A stretch of DNA of 64,000 bases from Colwellia sp. 20A7 (GTDB lineage Bacteria; Pseudomonadota; Gammaproteobacteria; Enterobacterales; Alteromonadaceae), in NCBI RefSeq assembly GCF_009832865.1, contig NZ_CP047130.1:3782001-3846000 (forward strand), read 5' to 3'. Positions 41,397-50,461 of this stretch are shown piece after piece. Below the pieces are notes generated by a model, which was not told the DNA's origin, made no database searches, and saw only the letters and a program-made list of their open reading frames with translations. A program made the translations under genes and the position numbers. Within the stretch, counting starts at the first letter, position 1, and each line of letters starts with the position of its first letter.

Positions 41397-43776
41397 GAGC
41401 AGGTACCAATACGCTCAATTGATAAGTTGCATTATTACCGAGTATTTTTAACTTATTATCTACGACTCGTTCACCCTCTATATACGCTTCAATCTCAGTA
41501 ACTTGCGTTGATTTTTCAATAATAAAATGAATAATTGCACCACGAAACATGCGTTGTCCTGATATTTTATTCAAGTGACTTGGCAATTTAGGAGCAATAT
41601 ATAACCCGCCATTGCCACCTTTTAATCCACACAGCTCTTCTACTAAGCACCGGTATAACCAAGCCAGTGTACCGGTATTAAATAATTGACTTGAGCGCCC
41701 TGCTTTTTCTGGGTATTGCTGATAAGCACCACGATAGTAATTAGGGACAAAGATCGCCAATTGACCACTTTTAGCCGCTAATGCTTTTGATGGTAAAATT
41801 TTATTTAGCACCTCAAAAGCAAGATCGTTTTCGCCAGCTTGATATAGGCTATAAGCATAAAAAATTGCGGCATGATTATAAACAGAGCCATTTTCTGAAA
41901 CGCCAGGGTGCTTTTGGGTAATTCTCCCAATATCCTCGACCATTTTGGTATAGCTAGGTGCTAGCATCATTACACCATAAGGTGTCATTAACTGTTCAGA
42001 AATAGCAGCAATCATCAGTTGTTGCTGCTCTACCGAGGCAGCACCACTGAGCATTGCCCAGCTTTGTGGGTTTAAATATATCTTGCCCTCTTCGTCATTA
42101 ACCGTACCAAAGAGGCGATCATTGTCAGTAATACCTCGAGCAAACCACTGTTCATGCCAAAAATAAGTGTTAACTGACTCATTAATAGTATTCGCGGCAA
42201 GCCGATACTCGGTAAGCTTGTTCAACGTAATTTGAATACCATATTCTTCACATAAATCGCACCAAGTATTTAGTGCATAAGCGGTTGCTAATGAAAGCCA
42301 ACTTGAGACACCTTTACCTTTATAACCCACCATGTTCATAGGGTCACACCAATCACCTTGTTCGATTAAACTCAAGCCACGGTGATCTGTAGCCTTGACT
42401 AACCAGTTAAGTGCTAAGTCAATATGTTCACTGAAAAGTTTAGGTGTATCTGAATCAGAAAAAGCTATTGGAGTTGTTAATAAATCGACATCACCTGTTT
42501 CATTAAGATATACCGCTAAGCATATTGGTAGCCACACACAATGATCGGCATGAGGAATTTGATTAATATATTTAAGCTCAGCTTGCGCATGTAACAATAT
42601 ACCATCTGGCATAGCACCATTACTGTATTGTTGAGATAAAGCCAAAACGAATGCTTGACGAGCAACAACTGGATTGATGTAGCACATTCCCATATTATCT
42701 TGAATATAATTACGTGTCTGTGGGTCAGTACTTAGTCGATTAACATCACCATGATAAAACATTTGTCTGGGTAGCCAATGATTAACAAAGTCATCAAAAT
42801 CAGCATTATCAGTGTTGATTGTTAAACAAGCTTTTCCTTGAGCAATATAATCATCATATTCTTGTTGAGCCTTTCGAGCGTTTGAGCTATTTAAGTAGCG
42901 CTCTCTTATTTGTGCAATTTCAGTATTGTCTTTAGCTGCTCCAAATAAAAACTGATAATTAGCAGATTGATTTTCACCTAAAGATTCTCGGTATTGATAA
43001 ACAGCTACTGGTGTTTCATATCGAGCATCGTTATTACTTAATTGTAAAAACTTTAGTGCATCAGGAGAATGTAAGCCCCCCTCCCCTTCAAATGTAGCTT
43101 GGTTCGTATGCCAAGAAGTGGGTTTTTTATCCGCAATTAAAAAGGTTTTATCTTTTAAGTCTTTATTTTTAAAATACTGTTCAACTTTTTGATAAGGAGT
43201 TACGGCGGTAGCAACAATGCTATTAAGTTGTTCGTCAAAGGTAGCTGATTGATTCATCCAAGACATATAACCAATAGAGAAATAAGGGTATACACTGATA
43301 TTTCGTTTACCTACACCTTTTCTAAAATTCTCAATTGATAATGACCAACGCTCAACAACATCGTTTTCCGTTAAACTTACTGTGATTTTTATTTTTAACT
43401 CAAGATGTTCTATCAACCAATAAATTTCACTCGCACTTTGTACAAAACTAAACTTATCTAGCTGTACTCTCATGGGTTCATAAGGTACTGAAAAGCTTTG
43501 CTGTTGATCTTCATCTTTAATATAAAAAAAACGTCCAGGATGGTGGCTAAAATAACTGTGCTCAGGCTGAATAAAAGTTTTTTCTTCTATGTTGGGTGCG
43601 TAAGAGTATTTTCTTGGCTCAGGCTGCATAAACTGAGCATTAACATAGCCTCGACAATTTACTTGTAACACCATTCGTTTATTCCATAAAAAGCCACTCG
43701 CCTTAGGCATGCTAATAGGAGAATCGAGTTTAACGATTGCGTCTTCAATTTTATGATTATTATTTACATTACTCAT
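41389..43776 (-). CDS. GH94 phosphorylase, possibly cellobionic acid phosphorylase
   Basis: A GH94 inverting phosphorylase of about 795 residues (start ATG 43776 with AAGG upstream; GTG 43794 would add six). The family splits beta-linked disaccharides with phosphate into glucose-1-phosphate and the second sugar. The N-terminal beta-sandwich is followed by the (alpha/alpha)6 barrel with GDWCDPMN (about 475), where the Asp corresponds to the DWND catalytic acid. It overlaps the following gluconokinase-like gene by eight bases and the preceding GPH transporter by eight. A product gluconate is therefore likely, which points to cellobionate as substrate. Cellobiose or laminaribiose remain possible. 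No signal peptide: cytoplasmic. Confidence 0.8.
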   Translation of the reverse strand: MSNVNNNHKIEDAIVKLDSPISMPKASGFLWNKRMVLQVNCRGYVNAQFMQPEPRKYSYAPNIEEKTFIQPEHSYFSHHPGRFFYIKDEDQQQSFSVPYEPMRVQLDKFSFVQSASEIYWLIEHLELKIKITVSLTENDVVERWSLSIENFRKGVGKRNISVYPYFSIGYMSWMNQSATFDEQLNSIVATAVTPYQKVEQYFKNKDLKDKTFLIADKKPTSWHTNQATFEGEGGLHSPDALKFLQLSNNDARYETPVAVYQYRESLGENQSANYQFLFGAAKDNTEIAQIRERYLNSSNARKAQQEYDDYIAQGKACLTINTDNADFDDFVNHWLPRQMFYHGDVNRLSTDPQTRNYIQDNMGMCYINPVVARQAFVLALSQQYSNGAMPDGILLHAQAELKYINQIPHADHCVWLPICLAVYLNETGDVDLLTTPIAFSDSDTPKLFSEHIDLALNWLVKATDHRGLSLIEQGDWCDPMNMVGYKGKGVSSWLSLATAYALNTWCDLCEEYGIQITLNKLTEYRLAANTINESVNTYFWHEQWFARGITDNDRLFGTVNDEEGKIYLNPQSWAMLSGAASVEQQQLMIAAISEQLMTPYGVMMLAPSYTKMVEDIGRITQKHPGVSENGSVYNHAAIFYAYSLYQAGENDLAFEVLNKILPSKALAAKSGQLAIFVPNYYRGAYQQYPEKAGRSSQLFNTGTLAWLYRCLVEELCGLKGGNGGLYIAPKLPSHLNKISGQRMFRGAIIHFIIEKSTQVTEIEAYIEGERVVDNKLKILGNNATYQLSVLVPAHD

Positions 43777-45151
43777 TGAGCATAACCTTATCACCTTTTA
43801 AACCATCTGCTGAATTAGCACTTCTTTGCGCTAATTCTTTTTGTACATGCTCTAACGTTTTATCATCTAATGGATAAAGCATAATTAACGGCACAGCCAA
43901 TGCCGCAAATACGGCGGGAATAATAGTAAGCAATAGTACAATACCTTGCTCTGATGCTCCTGTTTGCGCTTGGTTAGCAATATAGCCAAGTGAAGCTAAT
44001 AACCAACCTATTGTCGCACCCGCAAGCGCTCCTCCTAGTTTTTGTGCAAAAGTTGCTGCTGAAAAGATCATTGCCGTCGCTCTTCTCCCTGTTTTCCATT
44101 GAGAGAAATCAGCGGTATCAGCATACATAGAAAAAACTAACGGTGATTTAGGCCCTAGCGCCAAACCAATCATGATTTGCAGCACAAACATCAGCTTAAT
44201 ATTGTTATTAGGTACAAAATAAAACGCTGTAGATAAAACAGCTACGATACTTATTAGAATAATGAGTAATTTACGTTTATCAAAAAATCGCGTTAACAAC
44301 GGTGTTGAGGCTGCGCCTATCGCTAAAGCGATCATATAAACCATAGCGAAGCTACCAATTAAATCAGGACGTTGAACATAATATTTAAAGTAAAAAGTCC
44401 CTGAACTCGCCCTTAATGAAATGGTAATCATAATAATAAGCGCTAGCACAAATAACACTAACCATGGCTTGTTTTGTCCTAAATCTTTAATGTCTTGCCA
44501 TATTGGTGTTTTCTGCTCTGGTGGTGGTGCAATGCGTTCTTTTGTTCCATAAAAAGTAATGGTAAATAGAACAGCGGCAATACAGCCATATAAGCCCATG
44601 GTAAGTTGCCAGCCTAATGCTTCATTTCCTCGCCCTAAATATTCAACTAATTCAGGAGTAAGGTAGGCAACTAAACTGCCGCCAGAAAAAGCGCCAATAA
44701 ATCGAAAACTGGTTAACGTAGTACGCTGTTGTGTATTACTCGTTATCACCCCAAGTAAAGCACCGTATGGAACATTAATAAATGTATAGGCCAGCATCAT
44801 AAAAATGTAAGTGCCATAAGCCCATATCAATTTATTACCATCACTCGTATCAGGTACCGTAAATGTTAATACGCCAGCCGCTACAATAGGCAGAATACCC
44901 CATAATAAATAGGGACGGAATTTACCAAAACGGGTCTTAGTTCGATCAGCTAAGGCACCCATTAATGGATCAGAAAAGGCATCGATTAGCCTAGTTACTA
45001 ACATTAAGGTACCGACAGCTGCTGCTGAAATTCCAAAAACATCAGTGTAGAAAATAAATAGAAACACATCAAAAACACGCCAATAAAAATTGGATGCTAC
45101 GTCACCACAGGCGTATGCGACTTTTTCTTTTAAAGGAAGTTTACTATTCAC
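43769..45151 (-). CDS. GPH-family sugar:cation symporter
   Basis: A 460-residue carrier of the glycoside-pentoside-hexuronide family (MelB-like) with about 12 membrane helices. The family signature appears near the start (KVAYACGDVASNFYW, DAFSDPLMGALADRTKTRFGKFRPY). It probably imports the disaccharide or aldonate handled by the overlapping GH94 gene. It is the first gene of the minus-strand operon. The upstream region contains a perfect LacI-type operator at 45264-45277. It is related to the GPH carrier at 56148 but shorter and not a recent duplicate. Confidence 0.9.
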   Translation of the reverse strand: MNSKLPLKEKVAYACGDVASNFYWRVFDVFLFIFYTDVFGISAAAVGTLMLVTRLIDAFSDPLMGALADRTKTRFGKFRPYLLWGILPIVAAGVLTFTVPDTSDGNKLIWAYGTYIFMMLAYTFINVPYGALLGVITSNTQQRTTLTSFRFIGAFSGGSLVAYLTPELVEYLGRGNEALGWQLTMGLYGCIAAVLFTITFYGTKERIAPPPEQKTPIWQDIKDLGQNKPWLVLFVLALIIMITISLRASSGTFYFKYYVQRPDLIGSFAMVYMIALAIGAASTPLLTRFFDKRKLLIILISIVAVLSTAFYFVPNNNIKLMFVLQIMIGLALGPKSPLVFSMYADTADFSQWKTGRRATAMIFSAATFAQKLGGALAGATIGWLLASLGYIANQAQTGASEQGIVLLLTIIPAVFAALAVPLIMLYPLDDKTLEHVQKELAQRSANSADGLKGDKVMLNE

Positions 45152-45263
45152 ATTTAAATACCTTATTGAATTATCAACTACTTCGTCTTTACTTAAAATT
45201 GAAAAGCATCTAGATACAAATAAAATGACTATTTGTTCATATCCTAACCAAACCGCAACAAGA

Positions 45264-45277
45264 TGTAAGCGCTTACA
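45264..45277. promoter_or_regulatory. LacI-type operator, perfect palindrome
   Basis: TGTAAGCGCTTACA is a perfect 14-bp palindrome with the central CG typical of LacI-family sites, 113 bp before the GPH gene. Related sites lie at 45484 and 54583, and a LacI gene at 57821. Confidence 0.82.
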
Positions 45278-45483
45278 AAATAATTCATATTACTTATGAA
45301 AACAACAAGTATTTACAAAAACAAACTAATAAAAAAAATAATAACATGATTATAAAGAGCTTTTAATATACAACAACTAAGTTAACTTTCTAAAAAGTTA
45401 TTTAATGTTAAGCGGTATAGTTAAATAATTATCGAATTATAAAAATAATTATTGACCTTATTAACTTAATACTCTAACTTCAA

Positions 45484-45497
45484 TGTAAGCGCTTTCA
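45484..45497. promoter_or_regulatory. LacI-type operator before the TonB receptor
   Basis: TGTAAGCGCTTTCA, identical over its core and flanks to the site at 54583, 103 bp before the TonB-receptor ATG. A second weaker CG-centred palindrome, TGGAAACGTTTAC, lies at 45543-45555. The rest of the 448-bp divergent region is AT-rich. Confidence 0.8.
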
Positions 45498-45599
45498 TTT
45501 GTTTGTAATCTATCCAATTACACACGATACTGATATAACAAATGGAAACGTTTACTAAAATAAATAATTATAAAATATGTAAACTTGTGGGAGAAAGTC

Positions 45600-48581
45600 A
45601 TGATTCAGAAAAGATTTATTAAAACAAAAGTAGCAACAAGCTTATCGTTAATATTAGGTGCTACTGCACTACCTGCTATATCAGCAGAAGAAGTAAATCA
45701 AGCGGAAGAAAGTGTAGAAGTAATTACTGTGACAGGTATGCGTTCAAGTATAAAAGAGTCAACACGACTTAAACGTGATGCTTCTGGTGTAGTTGACGCT
45801 ATTTCAGCAGAAGATATTGGTAAGTTTCCAGATACTAACTTAGCTGAATCACTTCAACGTATTACCGGTGTTTCTATCGACCGAGATAATGGTGAAGGTA
45901 GTAAAGTAACAGTTCGTGGTTTCGGTCCAGATTATAATATGGTTACGCTAAATGGTCGTACGATGCCAGCATCAAGCTTACCTGGCGGCGGCGGAGTATC
46001 AAATTCCCGTGCTTTTGAATTCTCAAATCTAGCTTCTGATGCGGTTAAATCGGTTTCAGTTTATAAAACAGGTAGAGCTAACACCGCGACTGGTGGTATT
46101 GGTGCCGTTATTAATATAGTAACAAGCAAACCATTAGATAATCCAGGTACGCATGTTAGTGTTGGTGCGAAAGCACTAATAGATACAAGTAATCGTGTGG
46201 GTAATGATGTTACTCCTGAGTTATCGGGTTTATTTAGTTGGACTGATGACGAGGAAAAATTCGGTGCTTCTTTATCGGTAAACTCACAAAAAAGAGATAG
46301 CTCTACTTCTGGTGCTTTTGTCAATGAATGGCGAACAAGCCTTTATGATGGCACTATTCCACAAGCAGCAAGTGATATTGAACTTATTAATGAACCTGAG
46401 ATTGGACAAGTTTATTCAATGCCATCAGATTTACGATACTTTATTTCTGATCAAGAGCGAGAACGTACTAATGCTCAATTAACCTTACAATTTAGACCTA
46501 TCCAAGCATTAACGGCAACCCTAGATTATACCTATTCAAAGCAAGATACCTTTCAATCTCGTGCTGAACAATCTATTTGGATGGATGTATATAAAACAAG
46601 CTTAGGTTTTGATGGTGAAATATCAACCACCCCAGTTGATTTCAATGAAGAACGTAGAGATCAAGCTCCTCGAGATTTAGGCTTGGCATTACAAGAACTT
46701 AACCAAGTTAACGAAAATGATTCGATTGGTTTAAACATTCAATACGATGTAAATGATTATTTCACGTTAACTTTTGATGGTCACAGCTCAAGTGCTGAGA
46801 GCGCTCCTGATGCACCCTATGGTTCTTGGGTAAATACAGGCTTAGGAGCAAATATTGTTGCAGGTCAAAGTGTTGATTACAGTAAAGAATATCCGACTAT
46901 GCATGTTAACTTTGACGACTGTGATGCTAGAAGAGGTTTAAACTGTAATGGTATCCTTGATCAAGATGATGTAGGTACTTCGATTCTTGATATGCGCTCT
47001 TCATCTCAAAAAACTGACATTGATGAATTTAGAGTGATTGGTGCTTATCAATTTGAAGAAGGAAGCATCGAGTTTGGTATTGAATCTCGTTCTATGGAAA
47101 GTCATTCTATACAGAGCTTAACACGCCATACCATGGGTAACTGGGGTATTGAAAATCCAGGAGAATTGCCTGATAACTACTTAACGCCAATTGATTTTAC
47201 CAGCGAAATTAATGATTTTGATAAAAGTGGTGCCTTTAATCAAGGTTTCACAGGTAGCGCTTCACAAGTGGGTGAATGGGCTGCTGGAGAATATGGTTTT
47301 GACTTTATCGCTAATGGTGCTGCAGCAACTAACCGTACAATAAAAGAAGATATTACCGCTGCATTTTTCCAGCTTGATCTTGCAGGTGAATTAGGCGGCC
47401 GCCCATATAATATTTCTGCAGGTCTTCGCTTCGAAAGCACTGATATCACTTCTTCAGCCAATGTAGCACTACCAAATGCGGTAGCATGGGAAGGTAATCA
47501 AGATTTTAACGTACGTTTTGGCGAAGGAATGCAAGACTTCTCAGCGAAAGCAGATTACGACCATCTATTACCAAGCTTTGATTTTGATATAGAGGTTATG
47601 GATAACGTGGTAACACGTTTCTCTTTCAGTAAAACGATTGCTCGTCCTACTTATGACCAATTAAGTGCAGCGGCAGCAGATGTTAGTGGTCCTTCTGCCC
47701 CAACCACTTTACCAGGTGCTCAGCTAGGTACAGCGTCTAGTGGTAATCCCGGTTTAGTGCCACTAGAGTCAGATAATATTGATTTATCAGCTGAATGGTA
47801 CTTTGACGAGACAAGTTATGTTTCAATTGGTTATTATGAAAAACGTGTTAGTAACTTTGCTGGCCGTCAGCCTGTTGTAGAAAATGTTTACGGTCTACGT
47901 GATGCAACTGCAGGGCCTCGTGCTCAAGCAGCTATGTTAGCGTTAGCTGAATTAGGTGAAGAATTAACTGACAGCAACTTATTTGCCATGGTAGCGGCAA
48001 CTGAAAACAATGTTGACTATTTTTCAATGCCAGCTGAACAATTTGAAGTTGATTATGATGTTATGCCAAATAACGATGATCCTTTAATGGACTTTACAGT
48101 GACCAAGTTTGTTAACAATAAAGAAGCTAAGATCAATGGTTTTGAAATAGCGGTTCAACATTTCTTTGGCGAAACAGGGTTTGGTATTCAGGCGAATTAC
48201 ACTACCGTATCTGGTGACGTAGGCTTTGATAATAATGCAGATCCAACAGTAACTCAGTTTGCACTTGTTGGTTTAAGTGACACTGCTAACCTAGTGTTAA
48301 TGTATGAAAAAGATAATTTTCAAGCACGTTTAGCTTATAACTGGCGTGATGACTTCTTAAATTCACAAGCTAGATACATTAATGAGCCAGCTTATACTGA
48401 AGAGTATGCCCAAATTGACTTTAATGTAGCTTATCAAGTCAATGAAAATATGTCGGTCTTTATAGAAGGTATCAACATTACTGGCGAAGATACCCGTATC
48501 CATGGACGTACGGCTGTTCAGCTTTGGAATTTAGCAGAGCAAGAAGCACGTTATGCTGTAGGTGCTCGTTATACTTTCTAA
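45600..48581 (+). CDS. TonB-dependent receptor (carbohydrate type)
   Basis: A 993-residue outer-membrane receptor importing large substrates with energy from TonB. I place the start at ATG 45600 (MIQKRFIKTK) with GGGAGAAAG upstream. A signal peptide ends near AISA (about 31). A TonB-box-like EVITVTGMR is followed by the plug (KFPDTNLAESLQRITGVSIDR to GGIGAVINIVTSKPLD), then the 22-strand barrel ending in an aromatic residue (VGARYTF). The MRSSIKEST form is frequent in Alteromonadales carbohydrate loci. Its location among beta-glucosidases, behind a LacI-type operator, and next to a halogenase gene suggests beta-glucan oligosaccharides as cargo. Confidence 0.93.
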   Translation: MIQKRFIKTKVATSLSLILGATALPAISAEEVNQAEESVEVITVTGMRSSIKESTRLKRDASGVVDAISAEDIGKFPDTNLAESLQRITGVSIDRDNGEGSKVTVRGFGPDYNMVTLNGRTMPASSLPGGGGVSNSRAFEFSNLASDAVKSVSVYKTGRANTATGGIGAVINIVTSKPLDNPGTHVSVGAKALIDTSNRVGNDVTPELSGLFSWTDDEEKFGASLSVNSQKRDSSTSGAFVNEWRTSLYDGTIPQAASDIELINEPEIGQVYSMPSDLRYFISDQERERTNAQLTLQFRPIQALTATLDYTYSKQDTFQSRAEQSIWMDVYKTSLGFDGEISTTPVDFNEERRDQAPRDLGLALQELNQVNENDSIGLNIQYDVNDYFTLTFDGHSSSAESAPDAPYGSWVNTGLGANIVAGQSVDYSKEYPTMHVNFDDCDARRGLNCNGILDQDDVGTSILDMRSSSQKTDIDEFRVIGAYQFEEGSIEFGIESRSMESHSIQSLTRHTMGNWGIENPGELPDNYLTPIDFTSEINDFDKSGAFNQGFTGSASQVGEWAAGEYGFDFIANGAAATNRTIKEDITAAFFQLDLAGELGGRPYNISAGLRFESTDITSSANVALPNAVAWEGNQDFNVRFGEGMQDFSAKADYDHLLPSFDFDIEVMDNVVTRFSFSKTIARPTYDQLSAAAADVSGPSAPTTLPGAQLGTASSGNPGLVPLESDNIDLSAEWYFDETSYVSIGYYEKRVSNFAGRQPVVENVYGLRDATAGPRAQAAMLALAELGEELTDSNLFAMVAATENNVDYFSMPAEQFEVDYDVMPNNDDPLMDFTVTKFVNNKEAKINGFEIAVQHFFGETGFGIQANYTTVSGDVGFDNNADPTVTQFALVGLSDTANLVLMYEKDNFQARLAYNWRDDFLNSQARYINEPAYTEEYAQIDFNVAYQVNENMSVFIEGINITGEDTRIHGRTAVQLWNLAEQEARYAVGARYTF

Positions 48582-48588
48582 CTTAATG

Positions 48589-48741
48589 TAATCCAGTTCG
48601 TTAGCTAGTTCTTATAAATGCTGTGTATTTACACGGCATTTATTGTTTTACGCATAATAGTAATTCTAATACTCTATAAAAAGTTGTTTAAAGAAACCTT
48701 TAAAATGACGCTTATAGAAGAAAGACTAGCTAACTGGATTA
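48589..48741. repeat. Imperfect long inverted repeat around the receptor terminator
   Basis: TAATCCAGTT-CG-TTAGCTAGT (from 48589) is matched by AAGACTAGCTAACTGGATTA (48722-48741), whose complement lacks the inserted CG. The arms enclose about 110 bp including the terminator. It may be a small mobile element or a long-range mRNA stem. Confidence 0.5.
48614..48643 (+). terminator. Terminator of the TonB-receptor gene
   Basis: ATAAATGCTGTGT and ACACGGCATTTAT form a 13-pair stem with one G-U pair, followed by TGTTTT. Confidence 0.75.
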
Positions 48742-48853
48742 CCAGAGGGAATTATAGCGACAGCCCCTAGAATTTAACGATCAAATAATGTAAAAATTAT
48801 TTTGATTATCTCACCAGGGTTAAAGGAAAAGTTGATGAAAGAGGTAATGAACT

Positions 48854-50332
48854 ATGACAAATAAAATAAAAAATGTTGTGATTGCTGGTGGTGGAACTGC
48901 AGGCTGGATGGCTGCAGCCGCATTTTCAAAACTAATAGGAAAGAATTTAAACATCACCCTAGTGGAGTCTGACGAAATTGCTACGGTTGGTGTGGGTGAA
49001 GCGACGATTCCACCCATCAAAACATTTCACAGGTTACTTGGCATTAATGAACAAGAAATAATGCGAGCAACCAACGCTACTTTTAAACTCGGTATAGAGT
49101 TTGAAAACTGGGGACTACAAGACTCAAAATACATCCACTCTTTTGGCGCCACAGGCAAAGAGTGTTGGGCCGGTGAGTTTCACCATTTTTGGCTACATGG
49201 TCTTCGTAAAGGAATAAAGGCCGACTTTGGTGATTACTGTTATGAGCTACAGGCAGCAAAAGCACATAAATTCGCTTTATCAAATAATACTCCAATAAAT
49301 TATGCTTATCACCTTGACGCTACCCTGTATGCAAAGTATTTACGAAAATTTAGTGAGAATTTAGGGGTTACTCGTCTCGAAGGAAAGATTCAACAAGTCA
49401 ATAAAGATAGTAAAACGGGGAATATAAGTTCACTCTCTTTAGCCTCAGGACAACTGGTAGAAGGCGATTTCTTTATCGATTGTACCGGCTTTCGTGGGCT
49501 TTTAATTGAACAAGCGCTTCATACTGGGTTTGATGATTGGTCACACTGGTTACCGTGTGATAGAGCTGTAGCAGTACAAACTAAAACTGTTTCATCACCT
49601 TTACCTTATACACGTTCAATTGCCCATAAAAGTGGCTGGCAGTGGCAAATACCGTTGCAAAATCGCGTAGGTAATGGCTTAGTGTATTGTAGTAAGTATT
49701 GTTCCGACGAAGAAGCAATAAGTACCATAAAAGCTAATATTGAAGGAGAGATGATTACCGAGCCTAGAGTGATAAAATTTAACACAGGCCGACGCCGCAA
49801 AGGTTGGAACAAAAACTGTGTTGCTTTAGGCTTATCAAGTGGTTTTATCGAACCGCTGGAATCAACAAGTATTCATTTAATAATGTCTGGTGTGATCCGG
49901 TTATTACGCTTATTTCCTTTTGAAGGTATCTGCCAATCAACTATTGACGAATACAATAGTAAACTTGATTCAGAGCTGAATGCTGTTCGTGACTTTATTG
50001 TTTTACACTATAAAACAACCGAACGCGAAGATACTGATTTCTGGTTACATTGTAAAACTATGGAAATACCTCCTTCTTTACACCATAAAATAAAGCTATT
50101 TAAAGAGACTGGTCGTGTATTTTTAGATGATGGAGATATATTCAGGGTCGATTCATGGACTCAAGTGTTAATTGGCCAAGGAATAATACCAAAACAATAT
50201 CATACAATAGCTGAGGTTATGAGTGATAAGGAATTAGAAAGCTTTATGAGTAACATGAAAGACTCAATTACCAATGCTGTTGAGAAGCTACCCAGTCACG
50301 CAGAGTTCTTAGATAAATATTGCAAAGCCTGA
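48854..50332 (+). CDS. Flavin-dependent tryptophan-halogenase family protein
   Basis: A 492-residue FADH2-dependent halogenase homologue. The FAD motif is GGGTAG (12-17), the chloramine-forming lysine is K78 in NATFKLGIEF (K79 in PrnA/RebH by alignment from memory), and WQWQIP (near 262) matches the family's W-x-W-x-I-P motif. The glutamate is in FIEPLESTSIHL (near 335). All key residues for halogenation are therefore present. AGAGG precedes the ATG. It follows the TonB receptor by 273 bp with a terminator between, so expression may be separate. Such genes beside TonB receptors in marine bacteria have no settled role. No secondary-metabolite genes are nearby, and no flavin reductase. Confidence 0.88.
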   Translation: MTNKIKNVVIAGGGTAGWMAAAAFSKLIGKNLNITLVESDEIATVGVGEATIPPIKTFHRLLGINEQEIMRATNATFKLGIEFENWGLQDSKYIHSFGATGKECWAGEFHHFWLHGLRKGIKADFGDYCYELQAAKAHKFALSNNTPINYAYHLDATLYAKYLRKFSENLGVTRLEGKIQQVNKDSKTGNISSLSLASGQLVEGDFFIDCTGFRGLLIEQALHTGFDDWSHWLPCDRAVAVQTKTVSSPLPYTRSIAHKSGWQWQIPLQNRVGNGLVYCSKYCSDEEAISTIKANIEGEMITEPRVIKFNTGRRRKGWNKNCVALGLSSGFIEPLESTSIHLIMSGVIRLLRLFPFEGICQSTIDEYNSKLDSELNAVRDFIVLHYKTTEREDTDFWLHCKTMEIPPSLHHKIKLFKETGRVFLDDGDIFRVDSWTQVLIGQGIIPKQYHTIAEVMSDKELESFMSNMKDSITNAVEKLPSHAEFLDKYCKA

Positions 50333-50374
50333 CAGAGCTGCCGACTTAAAGCTTAATGCTTTCTGTTAGTAGTA

Positions 50375-50411
50375 GGAAACTAAGTTAACTTGTTGTGTAA
50401 ACTTAGTTTCC
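50375..50411. terminator. Hairpin between halogenase and convergent GH3
   Basis: GGAAACTAAGTT and AACTTAGTTTCC form a 12-pair stem between convergent genes; flanks are only moderately T-rich. Confidence 0.6.
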
Positions 50412-50461
50412 TTGTGCTTACTTTCTTACTGGCATTACTGAGGTATGGCTTAAGTTTTCGC

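Noticed and set aside
48854..50332. Pyrrolnitrin- or rebeccamycin-type natural-product cluster
   Set aside because: Neighbours are sugar-use genes; no other biosynthetic enzymes or flavin reductase are seen.
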